64,000 nucleotides of DNA from Cecembia rubra (GCF_003014575.1 NZ_PYGF01000002.1:103805-167804), one strand, 5' to 3'; shown: positions 17,706 to 27,407, counted from the stretch's first letter. Translations and numbers: made by a program. Notes: generated by a model from the sequence alone, not told the origin.

Positions 17706-19979
17706 ATGATATTTACAAAAAAGCAAAGTTACTTTGGGCTTTTGATAGCCACCATCATTCTTTTGGTGATGGCTGTGTTTCCTCCAAAGGTATTTTTTGA
17801 TTATGATTTTGAGAGATTTTTCCAACAGAATGATGCGGATTTGGCCTTTTATCAGGAATTCCGACAGAAGTTTGAGAATGACAATGATTACTTGTTGATA
17901 GCCGTAGGACATAAAGATGTTTTTGATACGGTTTTTTTAAATGAATTCCAATCCTTGAAGGCCCAATTGGGGCAATTGGAGAAAATTGAGCGGGTTTATT
18001 CTCTTTTGGATGTAGAGGATGTGATTGTTAGTCCATTTGGTATCCAAAGAAAGAAGTTGTTGGATTGGTCAGATGAAGGGAGATTGGCGCATTCAAAAAA
18101 GAAAATTTTGGGATCGGAAAGATGGAAAGGAAATCTGATCAGTGCCGATGGGGATTTTCTGCTTTTGATAGTTCACAACCAACAGCAAATTTCCAAAGAA
18201 TCAGGAGACGCGCTTTATGGTGAGATAATAGAATTGCTTCATGGTTATGGCTTTGAGAGGGTGTATTCTGCGGGGAAAATCAAAGCTCAAGGTGAGTTTG
18301 TAAGCTTGATGAAGGAAGAGTTTTCTCTTTTCCTTGGAATTTCTTTTATGTTGATCGTATTGATTCTTTTTCTGATTTTCAGGTCATGGTGGACAGTCTT
18401 GGCAGCCATACTCGTAATTGCCATAGCATTAATCTGGGCTTTGGCCTTGGGACTGTATTTTGGGAAAGCATTGGATGTGATGTCCGTGATGCAGCCCACC
18501 ATTTTGTCCATCATTGCTTTGGCTGCCTTAGTACATTATTTCAACCACTATCTCAATTACCTTAGGCATGGATATTCTAAGGAGGAAGCCATTCAGAAGT
18601 CATTTTCGGAAATCACCCTTGCAGTTTTTTTGACTTGCCTTACGACTTCATTGGGTTTTATGTCGCTTTATTTTACCTCGGTCCCTTCCTTAAAGTTTTT
18701 CGGGCTTTTTACAGGATTGGGCGTTTTGATTGTCTTTTTAGTTATTATTTTGATCACTCCTGGTGTGCTGTATTTTATTCCTTCCATTGAAATGGTTCAG
18801 AAAGCAAATCATGCAGCCTTTTGGAGAAGAAGTATGAGGATTACGTTTTTGGGGGTCATTAAAAGTCAAAAGTTGGTCATATGGATTTTCACGGTTATGT
18901 CCTTATTGGCATTTTGGGCAATGACCGATATAAAAGTAAATGGTTTTATTTTGGACAACCTACCCAGGGATCATGAATTGATCCGGGAATTTAGTTTTTT
19001 TGACAGGGAATTTGGGGGTTCAAAGCCTTTGGAATTTTTTGTAGAAAAAGGGACTCAGGCCAAGAGTCTGTTGGAGTGGGAAGTGTTAAAAGAACTTGAT
19101 AAGGTGGAGGAATTTATCCAATCCAATTTTAGCTCAGGTCCGATTTTTTCACCCTTGGCAGTGGTGAAAAATTTGAATCAGGCCATGAATTCAGGGAACG
19201 AAAAGGCCTATGTTTTTCCAAGTCCTGGCCAATGGAAAAGGATGGAACCGTATTTAGATAATGCATTTAATGATCTACCTGTATTTATATTATCCCATGA
19301 CAGACAATCGGGCAGGCTTTCAACCCGAATGGAAGATATAGGAAGTCTCCAATCCAGGCAAATAAAAAACCGTATGGATCAATTCCTTTCAAGCGAAATT
19401 GACCCTGGTTTATTAAAAGTAAGTATTACAGGTACTTCCCATCTCATCGATATTTCCCATGAAAGTGTAAGTCAACAAATGTTGAAAGGCCTAATAGTAG
19501 CCTTCTTTATTGTGGCTATTATTGCTGGCGTTTTATTCCGTTCCTGGAGGATTGCTATTATAGTACTTATACCGAATGTGATCCCTTTGTTATGGATGTG
19601 CGGATTGATGTGGATTTTAGGGGTTGAACTGAAATTGACTACAGCCATTTTATTTACTGTAGCTTTCGGTATTGCCGTGGATGACAGTGTACATTTTATG
19701 TCAAAATTGAAAATTGAATTAAATAAAGGAAGGAAATGGCTTTATGCCTTAAAGCGGACTTTCATTGATACAGGCAAAGCCATTATCCTAACTACATTGA
19801 TACTTTCATCAGGATTTGCTGTGTTAATTTTAAGTCAATTTGGTGTGACTTATTATTCAGGACTTTTGATCAGTACTGCTTTGATATTTGCATTATTGGC
19901 AGATTTGCTATTATTGCCGGTTTTGTTAATTCAAGTAGGAAAAATATGGGAAATAAAAAACATCAATCCTCACTGTTGA
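17706..19979 (+). CDS. MMPL/RND-superfamily transporter
   Basis: A 757-residue inner-membrane protein with the duplicated topology of the RND/MMPL superfamily: a first helix near residues 10-27, an extracytoplasmic loop, a five-helix bundle (about 200-350), a second loop and a second bundle near 600-745. The charged helix motif AFGIAVDDSVHFM in the second half is characteristic of these proton-driven exporters. The ATG at 17706 is preferred over 17646, which would add a hydrophobic 20-residue stretch. The 3' end overlaps the converging EEP gene by 17 bases. The substrate is unknown; lipid or hydrophobic-compound export is the usual family role. No membrane-fusion protein or outer-membrane partner is adjacent. 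Confidence 0.88.
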   Translation: MIFTKKQSYFGLLIATIILLVMAVFPPKVFFDYDFERFFQQNDADLAFYQEFRQKFENDNDYLLIAVGHKDVFDTVFLNEFQSLKAQLGQLEKIERVYSLLDVEDVIVSPFGIQRKKLLDWSDEGRLAHSKKKILGSERWKGNLISADGDFLLLIVHNQQQISKESGDALYGEIIELLHGYGFERVYSAGKIKAQGEFVSLMKEEFSLFLGISFMLIVLILFLIFRSWWTVLAAILVIAIALIWALALGLYFGKALDVMSVMQPTILSIIALAALVHYFNHYLNYLRHGYSKEEAIQKSFSEITLAVFLTCLTTSLGFMSLYFTSVPSLKFFGLFTGLGVLIVFLVIILITPGVLYFIPSIEMVQKANHAAFWRRSMRITFLGVIKSQKLVIWIFTVMSLLAFWAMTDIKVNGFILDNLPRDHELIREFSFFDREFGGSKPLEFFVEKGTQAKSLLEWEVLKELDKVEEFIQSNFSSGPIFSPLAVVKNLNQAMNSGNEKAYVFPSPGQWKRMEPYLDNAFNDLPVFILSHDRQSGRLSTRMEDIGSLQSRQIKNRMDQFLSSEIDPGLLKVSITGTSHLIDISHESVSQQMLKGLIVAFFIVAIIAGVLFRSWRIAIIVLIPNVIPLLWMCGLMWILGVELKLTTAILFTVAFGIAVDDSVHFMSKLKIELNKGRKWLYALKRTFIDTGKAIILTTLILSSGFAVLILSQFGVTYYSGLLISTALIFALLADLLLLPVLLIQVGKIWEIKNINPHC

Positions 19980-21039
19980 TTTCCTGAGGTTTCATTAAAG
20001 GTTTTACCCAAGTAAATACAGCGGAAATGGGGTAATGATCAGAATAATCTACCTCTTTGTGGGTTTTAAATTGTTGGATAATCAGTGGTTCATCGTAAAA
20101 AATATTGTCAATTCTTAAGAAAAAAAGCACTTTGTTGTAGGTGAAGCCAAAACCACTTCCAGCTTCTTCAAAGGCATTTTTCATATTTTTCCGAAGGTTG
20201 AAATAGGTATAGCTATAAGGCATGTCATTAAAGTCTCCCACCAAGATATTCACATAAGGACTATTACGCATATGTTCTTCCAGAATCCCTAGTTGGGATG
20301 CCCTGGTCACTTGCCCTCTTTTTAATTTTCTGAGTGTTTGTCGGTAATTTTCTTTTATTCCATCCAGGTTATTGAGATTTTCAGATTCTATGCTCATTGA
20401 CTCCAAATGGGCATTGTAGATTCGTATGGTATCTTTGTCGACCTTGATATCTGCGAATATGACGCCATTATTGCGCTGTGTATCAAAGACTTTTCCTTCA
20501 TTGATTATGGGGTACCGGCTGAAAATGGCCATGCCGTAGGATCTTGACCGTGGTTTGCCCTCGATGATCTGATAGCTATATTCATAGCCCAATTCGTTGC
20601 CTAAAAGTTTTGTGGTGTTTCTGGAAGGGGTTGTAGGGTCCTGATAAAACTCCTGAAAACATTTGATGTCTGAGGGATTTTCCTGAAGCCATTTGATAAC
20701 GTTTTTATTGTTTTCCCGCCAATCCCCGTTTTTGTCGTAGGCAAATAAGGCCACATTGTAGCTTAGAACAGATAATCCTTCCTGGTCGTCTGCTTTTTTG
20801 GGAAACTGATAGGTTATTCCAATAAATTTCCAACCTATAATAATGGCCAATAATGGGACTATCGCCAATTTGCGTCTTGCCAAAAGAAGCAGGATGAAGA
20901 AAAGCCCGTTGATCAACAATAACAACGGAATGGTAAGAGTAATCAGCCCGACATAGGGAAAAAATTCAGGGGATATATAGACACTATAAAACAGTGCCAA
21001 AGAGACCAAAAATAGGAGAACTGTAATGAACCTGATCAT
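19963..21039 (-). CDS. Membrane-anchored endonuclease/exonuclease/phosphatase-fold protein
   Basis: A 358-residue protein with three hydrophobic segments in the first 75 residues followed by an EEP (DNase I-like) domain. Domain motifs are LSVLSYNVALF at the start, a metal-binding Glu in CFQEFYQDP, LVGDFNDMPYS and the terminal YSDHYPISAVF. Members hydrolyse phosphodiesters or phosphomonoesters of nucleic acids, inositol phosphates or lipids; the actual substrate here is not known. The catalytic domain likely faces the periplasm. It converges with the MMPL gene (17-base overlap). Confidence 0.88.
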   Translation of the reverse strand: MIRFITVLLFLVSLALFYSVYISPEFFPYVGLITLTIPLLLLINGLFFILLLLARRKLAIVPLLAIIIGWKFIGITYQFPKKADDQEGLSVLSYNVALFAYDKNGDWRENNKNVIKWLQENPSDIKCFQEFYQDPTTPSRNTTKLLGNELGYEYSYQIIEGKPRSRSYGMAIFSRYPIINEGKVFDTQRNNGVIFADIKVDKDTIRIYNAHLESMSIESENLNNLDGIKENYRQTLRKLKRGQVTRASQLGILEEHMRNSPYVNILVGDFNDMPYSYTYFNLRKNMKNAFEEAGSGFGFTYNKVLFFLRIDNIFYDEPLIIQQFKTHKEVDYSDHYPISAVFTWVKPLMKPQEINSED

Positions 21040-21170
21040 GAAACACCTTTGAGAATTCGAAAGTATTGTTTAAACAAGCTGAATGCAAGTTTTTGAATTA
21101 AACCGATCAAAATAAACCGAAAATTTTCTTCATTTCCCAAGAGCACTGACCTAGGTAATAGAGACAGAAA

Positions 21171-21244
21171 ACCTGCCAGGTTTTTTAAAATACGACCCAA
21201 TTTCAATTTTTTTAAATGAATTTGGTGTAGAAACCTGGCAGGTG
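21171..21244. repeat. Paired ACCTGCCAGGT-type palindromes
   Basis: AACCTGCCAGGTT (21171-21183) and ACCTGGCAGGT (21234-21244) are each short dyads and also form a 13-base inverted pair with one another. Each is bordered by T or A runs, so they can act as a bidirectional terminator for the minus-strand M24 gene ending at 21274. Similar units are a familiar interspersed repeat of Bacteroidota intergenic regions (from memory). Confidence 0.5.
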
Positions 21245-21273
21245 TTTTCTTAAAGAAAATTTGCGTTTTTGAA

Positions 21274-22617
21274 TTATTTGATCAATATCAATTCTTCCTG
21301 TGGTGCGATCAGGTATCTCGCTCCATCTGTGGTCACCACAGCAGTCTCTTCGACGGACATGGTCTTAGTGCCACCATTAGGCAATTTCCAGGCATGAAAT
21401 CCGTCAAAAGCAAAGAGCATTCCTTCTTTCAAAGGTTTTACCGCTGTTGGTCTCACGCTTGGATCAGGCAGTAATCCTCCTCCAAGACTTGGCCCAATAT
21501 CGTGCGCCACATAACCTACAGGATGCCCGGTACTCCACATTACAGGTTCGGAACCTCTTTCAGCCATCCAGTCTCTTTGGGCTTTATCCACTTGGTAACC
21601 CAATACTCCGGGCTTCATGGCAGCCAAAGCAATCCTATTACCACCAATAGAAGATTCAAAATAATATTGTACAGAGTCTGGTGCTTGTGTTTCCCCTTCT
21701 CTAAGAACATAAGCAAATCTTTGGATATCAGACACCCACATGTCCCAAACCCGGATTCCAAAATCAATCTGAATAACATCTCCAGGCATGATTACCTTGT
21801 CGGTTGCATGCGAATGACCTCTGTCCACTCCCGAGTTCACATTAGGGTTCTGATCAGGATGCCAGGCATCAGCCACTCCATATTCCTCCATCTTGCTCTT
21901 CAAAAATTTAGCGATGTCTGCATCAGTACTTACTCCAGGCCTGACCTGTGCATAGGCTTCATATTGCCATTGAGAGGTCAGTTCAGCGGCTTTGGTCATG
22001 ATCTCTACTTCTGCCGGTAACTTGACGGACAGCCATTCATAAATCAGTTCGTCTGCAGAAACCAACCTGCTCGCTTGTGGTCCTAAAGCCCTTTCCAGTT
22101 CAAGTTTCTGGGTATAACTAAGTCCATCTGCCAGTGCGTTGTCATTTGAGAAATTGACTGCGATTTTATTAAAATTCCTTCCCAAAATAAGCATAGAAGC
22201 ATCACCAATTGCCGAACGGCCCCTTTCTACTGGGACCACCTCATCATGGATTTTAAGATCCGCCAAGGCGGTGGCTTCACCAATCGGGGAAAATGCCAGG
22301 GATCTTACCTGATCATTATCCAGGTAAAAAAGAAAAAGAGCAGTTCCTCCGGCATTTTCACCACCGATATGGTGTGCGATAGGATCGTTGTTGTTCTCCC
22401 TGCAAATGATGATCCATGCATCGACTCCCGCAGCCTTCATGGCATCAGGAAGGAGTTTTTGGATCCTTTCTTTTCTAATTTCCGGCCAAGGGCTTGGTCC
22501 TGAAAAAGGGTTTTCAAAAGTTTCTTTGACTTCCTTTCCCTGTTGACAAGAAAACAGGAGCAGGATCAAGAAGCAACTTAAAATACCTGATTTTAATAAG
22601 GTGAAAATAGTTTTCAT
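21274..22617 (-). CDS. M24-family (Xaa-Pro aminopeptidase-like) lipoprotein
   Basis: A 447-residue exported metallopeptidase of the pita-bread fold. The N-terminus ends in the lipobox LLLFSC (Cys24), so it is a lipoprotein. The M24 metal-site pattern is recognisable: Asp285 and Asp297 in IDFGIRVWDMWVSD, His365 in STGHPVGY and Glu423 in SVEETAVVT. The fourth ligand position, normally Glu in a VEPG-like motif, is Asp405 in AFDGF, which is unusual. Residues 1-200 form the creatinase-like N-terminal domain. Activity on X-Pro peptides is likely but not certain given this substitution. It diverges from the DUF2911 gene. Confidence 0.85.
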   Translation of the reverse strand: MKTIFTLLKSGILSCFLILLLFSCQQGKEVKETFENPFSGPSPWPEIRKERIQKLLPDAMKAAGVDAWIIICRENNNDPIAHHIGGENAGGTALFLFYLDNDQVRSLAFSPIGEATALADLKIHDEVVPVERGRSAIGDASMLILGRNFNKIAVNFSNDNALADGLSYTQKLELERALGPQASRLVSADELIYEWLSVKLPAEVEIMTKAAELTSQWQYEAYAQVRPGVSTDADIAKFLKSKMEEYGVADAWHPDQNPNVNSGVDRGHSHATDKVIMPGDVIQIDFGIRVWDMWVSDIQRFAYVLREGETQAPDSVQYYFESSIGGNRIALAAMKPGVLGYQVDKAQRDWMAERGSEPVMWSTGHPVGYVAHDIGPSLGGGLLPDPSVRPTAVKPLKEGMLFAFDGFHAWKLPNGGTKTMSVEETAVVTTDGARYLIAPQEELILIK

Positions 22618-22745
22618 GGGTTGTTGGTATATCTGATATATGATTAACTAGGATGAAAAGTAAGCAAATAGGTTGTATTAAAAAAAGCGAAATTTTAGGA
22701 ATATTGGGAAATTGTCTATCTTCGAATTTGTTAAAAGACCAAACT

Positions 22746-23321
22746 ATGAAAAAAACAAACATTTTGATGTTGGCGGCAATCATTGCCGGTACCATGTTTT
22801 TCTTTGGCTGTGGAGGGGGTAAAAAAGCTGAAACTGCTGAACCAGCATCTGCTGAGATGGAAGAAATTCCTGCCCGAGATCAAAGAGCAAGTCCACTTCG
22901 CTCATTGGAAGGGAAGATCGGAGACACAAATGTTTTAATACAATATGGAGCTCCTTCCGTAAAAGGAAGGGTGATTTGGGGAGACCTTGTCCCTTACAAT
23001 GAAGTTTGGAGGACAGGTGCCAACGAATCCACTTATGTTGATTTTGACTCTGATGTCACCGTGGAAGGTAAGCAGTTGAAAGCAGGAAGATATTCCCTTT
23101 TTACCATCCCCAGATCATCTGGAAAATGGACAGTTATTTTCAATTCCGAATGGAATTTGGAACATGGTCATTTTCAGTACAAGCAGGAGAATGATGTGCT
23201 GAGGGTGGAATCTTCTCCGCAATGGGTGGGAGAAAGCCAAGAGCAACTCAGCATTGCCCTTGAAAGTCCAGGAATTGTGGTAAGATGGGAGAAATTGGTT
23301 CTGCCAATTGTGATAGAGTAA
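22746..23321 (+). CDS. DUF2911 lipoprotein
   Basis: A 191-residue protein with a lipobox (GTMFFFGC) and a low-complexity Ala/Glu linker, followed by a DUF2911 domain: SPLRSLEGKIGDTNVLIQY, the signature block VPYNEVWRTGANESTYVDF and the ending IVVRWEKLVLPI. Function of this domain family is unknown; it is common and exported in Bacteroidota. An ORF extends 93 bases further upstream, but the ATG at 22746 begins the signal peptide. A strong terminator follows at 23345. Confidence 0.85.
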   Translation: MKKTNILMLAAIIAGTMFFFGCGGGKKAETAEPASAEMEEIPARDQRASPLRSLEGKIGDTNVLIQYGAPSVKGRVIWGDLVPYNEVWRTGANESTYVDFDSDVTVEGKQLKAGRYSLFTIPRSSGKWTVIFNSEWNLEHGHFQYKQENDVLRVESSPQWVGESQEQLSIALESPGIVVRWEKLVLPIVIE

Positions 23322-23344
23322 TTCACTTGGAACTTTAAAAAAAG

Positions 23345-23376
23345 AGGCTGTCCGTTTACACGAACAGCCTTTTTTG
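23345..23376 (+). terminator. Rho-independent terminator of the DUF2911 gene
   Basis: AGGCTGT (23345-23351) pairs with ACAGCCT (23364-23370); inner CG...CG pairs extend the stem, and a run of six T follows. It lies 23 bases after the DUF2911 stop codon. Confidence 0.85.
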
Positions 23377-23727
23377 TTTAAAAAATTAACCTCTCCTTTT
23401 CTATTTTTTCTTTTAAATATGACAGATTGGTCACAAAGTGCAAAAAATAATTCTTTCATTGGCTAATTTAGGAAGAGTTGAATAATCAGTAAAATTCTAA
23501 TCGGATAAGTGAGAATTATTACAGTAATGGTAATATTTGGGTTGGTTTGTTTTTAAAATGTCAAGAATGACTTGTTTTAATGTCAAAGTACCAATGATTG
23601 GATTCTAGAAACCGTCAGCCTGAGAATTTAACATGTAGGGACATAGAAAGAAAGTATAATGACAATATTACGTGTCATGCTGAGATTTTAAAATTTTGGC
23701 ATTTTCAGAAATGCAATGACAGCCCGT

Positions 23728-23832
23728 ACCGTCATCCTGAATCCGAGGAACAGCCTGTCCCGCAGTATTGCGGGAAGGATGAAGGATCTCCTAATATTTT
23801 GGGAGACTCTTCGCTTTGCTCAGAGTGACGGT
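23728..23832. repeat. 105-bp intergenic element with imperfect terminal inverted repeats
   Basis: ACCGTCATCCTGA (23728-23740) is mirrored by TCAGAGTGACGGT (23820-23832), 11 of 13 matching. Inside is a perfect hairpin, CCCGCA-GTAT-TGCGGG (23759-23774), and the text GGATCTCC...GGGAGACTCTTCGC characteristic of an interspersed Bacteroidota repeat I recognise from memory. It encodes nothing convincing. Flanking 23377-23727 shows no gene. Confidence 0.55.
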
Positions 23833-23904
23833 TCCGGTATTCTGCCAATGTTAACACAGTGAAGCAGCTCCTCAATTGTCATTTGTACGTAGGAAGGGTC
23901 TGCT

Positions 23905-24430
23905 AAAAAAAAATGTCCATGAATTTCGCAGATTTCCACTAAAAGATGGTTTTAGTTAAAATAAAGCAAGGAAGAAATTAGAAACGGTAATTTTATCGAA
24001 TTAAAGCTAGCCCTTAATGTTACGTTGCGTCTGGGAAATTTAGGTGGGGTTTTAAATTCGCTTTAATCTTTTTTCTACAACCTCAGGGATGATAATATGC
24101 CAGATGATGGGAAAAACAGGGCTCTCCTTCGTGCAATTTGTGAAAATTCGTGGACAAGAAAAATGGTCCACGCCCACCTGCTCCGGGCAAGAATTACATG
24201 GATTTCCACGAAAAGATTTCTTTTGGTAAAACAAAGTAAGAAAGAAATCAGCGGAGGTGATTTATACGAATTAAAGCTTGCGCCTGATGTTACATTCGGT
24301 GATGGTCATATTAAGACGAAGTCTTTGATTCGTGTTAATTTTTTCTACAACTTCGGGGATAATAATATGGCAGATGATGGGAAAAGCACGGCCCTCCCTC
24401 GTGTAATTGATGTAATTCGTGGACAAAAAA
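23905..24430. repeat. Two degenerate copies of the ~240-bp palindromic repeat
   Basis: Two successive units share the landmark text of the 62.4-64.0 kb array: TTTCCAC(G/T)AAAAGAT, CGAATTAAAGCT, a segment ending CATATTAAGACGAAGTCTTTG, then ATTCG(T/C)(G/T)TTAAT, TCTACAAC, a CAGATGATGGGAAAA block and a closing AATTCGTGGACA. The border palindrome of the second unit (from 24148) is disrupted by about 20 GC-rich bases. Open frames crossing these units are side effects of the repeat and have no protein character. The rest of 23833-24600 shows no gene. Confidence 0.7.
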
Positions 24431-24600
24431 ATAAATAGGTCACTTCCGCCTAGTTTCCAATCATCAGAATAATTAAACCTACTAATGATTAACAGTCAAA
24501 TAAAACAGTTCGGTTTATTGGAATTTTTAGAACCTATAATATGTGAATTTTAACTATTTACCTCTAAATTGACGGCACCTATTTCCACTTCGAATCACCT

Positions 24601-27027
24601 ATGAGATACATTGCTTTCTTTTTCAGTCTGATCATTACGGTCGGTTTGGCAGTTGTGCTTTCCCTTCAAATGGGGACAGTACCACCATTGGGTCTTTTGT
24701 TGGACCCCAATCATGGTTTTTGGCAGAATGCATACAGTGAAGATGTGACCGCTAAAGAAAACATCAAGCTAAAAAACCTCAAGGAACAGGTTCGGGTGGT
24801 TTACGATGAGCATCTGATCCCCCATGTTTTTGCCCAGAATGAAGAAGATCTTTACCGGGTCCAGGGTTATGTCACCGCCCAACACAGGTTGTGGCAGATG
24901 GAATTTCAGACCATGGCCGCAGCCGGAAGGGTATCGGAGATTGTAGGTCCGATAGCTATAGAGTTGGATAGGATGACCAGGAGAAAAGGTCTGGCCTATA
25001 GTGCAGAGCAGGCAGTGCAGCATATTAGAAACAATGATCCGGAAATTTACAGATTGATAGAAGCTTATGCGGATGGCGTTAATCAATACATCGATGGATT
25101 ATCGAGAGCTAGGCTTCCTTTGGAGTATAAGATCCTGGCCTATCAGCCTGAGCATTGGTCTGTATACAAATCCCTGCTATTGCTCAAGTATATGGCAGAT
25201 ATGTTGGTTGGAGATAAGGATCTGGAATATACTAATATGAGGCAAATGATCGGAGAAAGCTTATTGGACAAGCTTTTCCCATTGTTTCCAGAGGAAAATG
25301 ATCCAGTAATTGAAGCTGAAAGGGTATGGGATTTTGAGCCCATACCAGTAAAAAAGCCGGAGGGTATAGATTATCCAAATATCAAAATATTGGTTAAAAC
25401 CCTTCCTCAGCCAGAACCAGGTGTAGGATCCAATAACTGGGCTGTGGCACCTGCAAAAACCAAAAATGGAGCGGCCATTTTGGCGAATGATCCCCATTTG
25501 AGTCTCAACTTACCCTCCTTATGGTATGCCATGCAGCTTTCCACCCCTCGGCATACTGTAAAGGGGGCGACCCTTCCAGGGGCTTTGGGAATCATTTCAG
25601 GTTTCAATGAAAATATCGCCTGGGGTGTCACCAATGCGACCCGTGATACCAGAGATTGGTACTCCATACAATTCAAGGATGAAAGCCGCACCGAATACCT
25701 TTACAATGACAGGTGGATTCAGAGCACATTAAGGATAGAAGAAATCAAAGTCAAGGGAAATCCTTCTTTTATAGACACGGTGGTCTATACCCATCATGGA
25801 CCTGTAGTATTTGACAAGACCTTTAGAGGGGAGCGTCAGGATATCAATTTTGCCTTGAAATGGACAGCTCATTTGGAATCGAATGAACAGAAAACCTTCC
25901 TTTTGTTGAATAAAGGGGAAAACCATGAAGATTATCTTTCTGCACTCAATTATTTTACTTCACCAGCACAGAATTTCGTCTTTGCTTCCCGTACAGGAGA
26001 TATTGCCATGAAGGTGCAGGGTAGATTTCCGCTGAAGTGGGAGGGACAAGGGAAGTTTTTGATGGATGGGAATAACCCGGCTTTTGAGTGGCAAGGTTAT
26101 ATTCCCTTTGAGCAGAATCCTTCCACATTCAATCCTGAGAGAGGCTTTGTTTCTTCTGCTAATCAGCACAGTACGGCATCCTCTTATCCCTACTACATGT
26201 TTGACGATAGTTTTGAGCATTACCGCAACCGCAGATTGAATAATGTTTTGAGGGAATCTGAAAATATTACCATAGAGGATATGAAGCGATTGCAGTTTGA
26301 TCAATATCATCTGCATGCTTCAGAGGCATTGCCTATCATGATGCATTTGCTGGAGAAAAGCGGTGGAGAAGAAACTTTTGGGGAAGAAGGCAATAAATAT
26401 ATTGAGCAATTGATACAGTGGAATTACAACACTTTTCCCAATCAGGTAGAGCCTGCTTTGTTCCAGACATGGTGGAAGCATTTGTATAAATTGATATGGG
26501 CCAAATGGGAAAATGATTCACTTCCTGTCGTGCTTCCCAATAAGTATCAAACAGTAAAACTCTTGCTCAATGAGCCTGAAAGTGAACTGTTTGACATACC
26601 AGATTCCCAGAAAACTGAAGCGGCTATGGACTTGGTCAGACAAAGTTTCGAGGAAATGGTCAAAGAAATCAAGGAATGGGAAGAAAATAAAGGAAGCTAT
26701 GACTGGGCAGCCTTTAAGGGGACGAGGATCATGCATTTAGTGCCTAATTTTGAATCTTTCAGCAGGAGAAATATTTATACAGGGGGTTATAGTGGTATTT
26801 TAAATGCAACAGGGGAGAGGCACGGAGCTAGTTGGAGGTACGTAGTGGAAATGGGAGATAAGATCACTGCATTTGGGATTTATCCAGGTGGGCAGTCCGG
26901 TAATCCGGGAAGTAAGTATTATGATAATTTCATCAAGATCTGGGCGAATGGTGATTATATCAATTTTAACCTGAGAAAAGCCACAGATAACCAGGAAGTT
27001 TTATTTGAAACCATATTCACAAACTAA
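24601..27027 (+). CDS. Penicillin acylase-family N-terminal nucleophile hydrolase
   Basis: An 808-residue exported amidase precursor. A hydrophobic N-terminal segment (about 3-22) is followed by the alpha chain (VYDEHLIPHVFAQNEEDL, QHRLWQMEF), a spacer, and the autocatalytic site GSNNWAV with the nucleophile Ser277. The beta chain contains NDPHL, a classic block after the nucleophile, and HHGPVV. The enzyme should self-cleave before Ser277 to form a heterodimer that hydrolyses an amide; substrates in this family include beta-lactams, acyl-homoserine lactones and other N-acyl compounds, and cannot be told from sequence alone. A small membrane protein starts 5 bases after its stop and is likely co-transcribed. 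Confidence 0.93.
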   Translation: MRYIAFFFSLIITVGLAVVLSLQMGTVPPLGLLLDPNHGFWQNAYSEDVTAKENIKLKNLKEQVRVVYDEHLIPHVFAQNEEDLYRVQGYVTAQHRLWQMEFQTMAAAGRVSEIVGPIAIELDRMTRRKGLAYSAEQAVQHIRNNDPEIYRLIEAYADGVNQYIDGLSRARLPLEYKILAYQPEHWSVYKSLLLLKYMADMLVGDKDLEYTNMRQMIGESLLDKLFPLFPEENDPVIEAERVWDFEPIPVKKPEGIDYPNIKILVKTLPQPEPGVGSNNWAVAPAKTKNGAAILANDPHLSLNLPSLWYAMQLSTPRHTVKGATLPGALGIISGFNENIAWGVTNATRDTRDWYSIQFKDESRTEYLYNDRWIQSTLRIEEIKVKGNPSFIDTVVYTHHGPVVFDKTFRGERQDINFALKWTAHLESNEQKTFLLLNKGENHEDYLSALNYFTSPAQNFVFASRTGDIAMKVQGRFPLKWEGQGKFLMDGNNPAFEWQGYIPFEQNPSTFNPERGFVSSANQHSTASSYPYYMFDDSFEHYRNRRLNNVLRESENITIEDMKRLQFDQYHLHASEALPIMMHLLEKSGGEETFGEEGNKYIEQLIQWNYNTFPNQVEPALFQTWWKHLYKLIWAKWENDSLPVVLPNKYQTVKLLLNEPESELFDIPDSQKTEAAMDLVRQSFEEMVKEIKEWEENKGSYDWAAFKGTRIMHLVPNFESFSRRNIYTGGYSGILNATGERHGASWRYVVEMGDKITAFGIYPGGQSGNPGSKYYDNFIKIWANGDYINFNLRKATDNQEVLFETIFTN

Positions 27028-27032
27028 GTATT

Positions 27033-27407
27033 ATGCAAAAGTTTTTGATTTTATTCTTACTCACCGCTTTGGCAGTCTTCTTTTTGGGAGGTTTTCTGCC
27101 TTATTGGGGGCTGATGTTGGCCGTGGCCTTTATAGCCTTTTTTGTAGGGGCTGGAGCAGGTTCTTCCTTTTTAGCCAGTGGTTTTTCCTTTGGAATAGTG
27201 TGGTTTTCTATGGTGATCAGGATCTTGGCAGTGACTAGTTCGGCCTTGCCGCAACAGATGGCTGATTTGATGGGTTTGAAAAATGATAACTTGTTATGGT
27301 TTGCCACCGCTTTACTTGGATTTATGATTGGAGGCTTTTCCGGGATGACCGGCTCCCTGTTCAAAAAGCTTTTTGAAAAAAAATATGAGGGTGTGTATAG
27401 GAGGTAA
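27033..27407 (+). CDS. Small four-helix membrane protein of unknown function
   Basis: A 124-residue protein, mostly hydrophobic, with helices near residues 2-20, 24-40, 46-66 and 85-105 and a basic C-terminus (KKLFEKKYEGVYRR). Glycine and alanine are abundant in the helices. It begins 5 bases after the penicillin-acylase gene, suggesting co-expression. I recognise no family. Its consistent membrane topology and close spacing argue for a real gene. Confidence 0.7.
   Translation: MQKFLILFLLTALAVFFLGGFLPYWGLMLAVAFIAFFVGAGAGSSFLASGFSFGIVWFSMVIRILAVTSSALPQQMADLMGLKNDNLLWFATALLGFMIGGFSGMTGSLFKKLFEKKYEGVYRR

Noticed and set aside
23598..23828. A 76-codon frame in the 23.6-23.8 kb gap
   Set aside because: It runs through the inverted-repeat element at 23728-23832 and shows no protein-like features.
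24097..24438. A 113-codon plus-strand frame between DUF2911 and penicillin acylase
   Set aside because: It lies wholly in the degenerate ~240-bp repeats and its sequence tracks the repeat, with no protein-like conservation.
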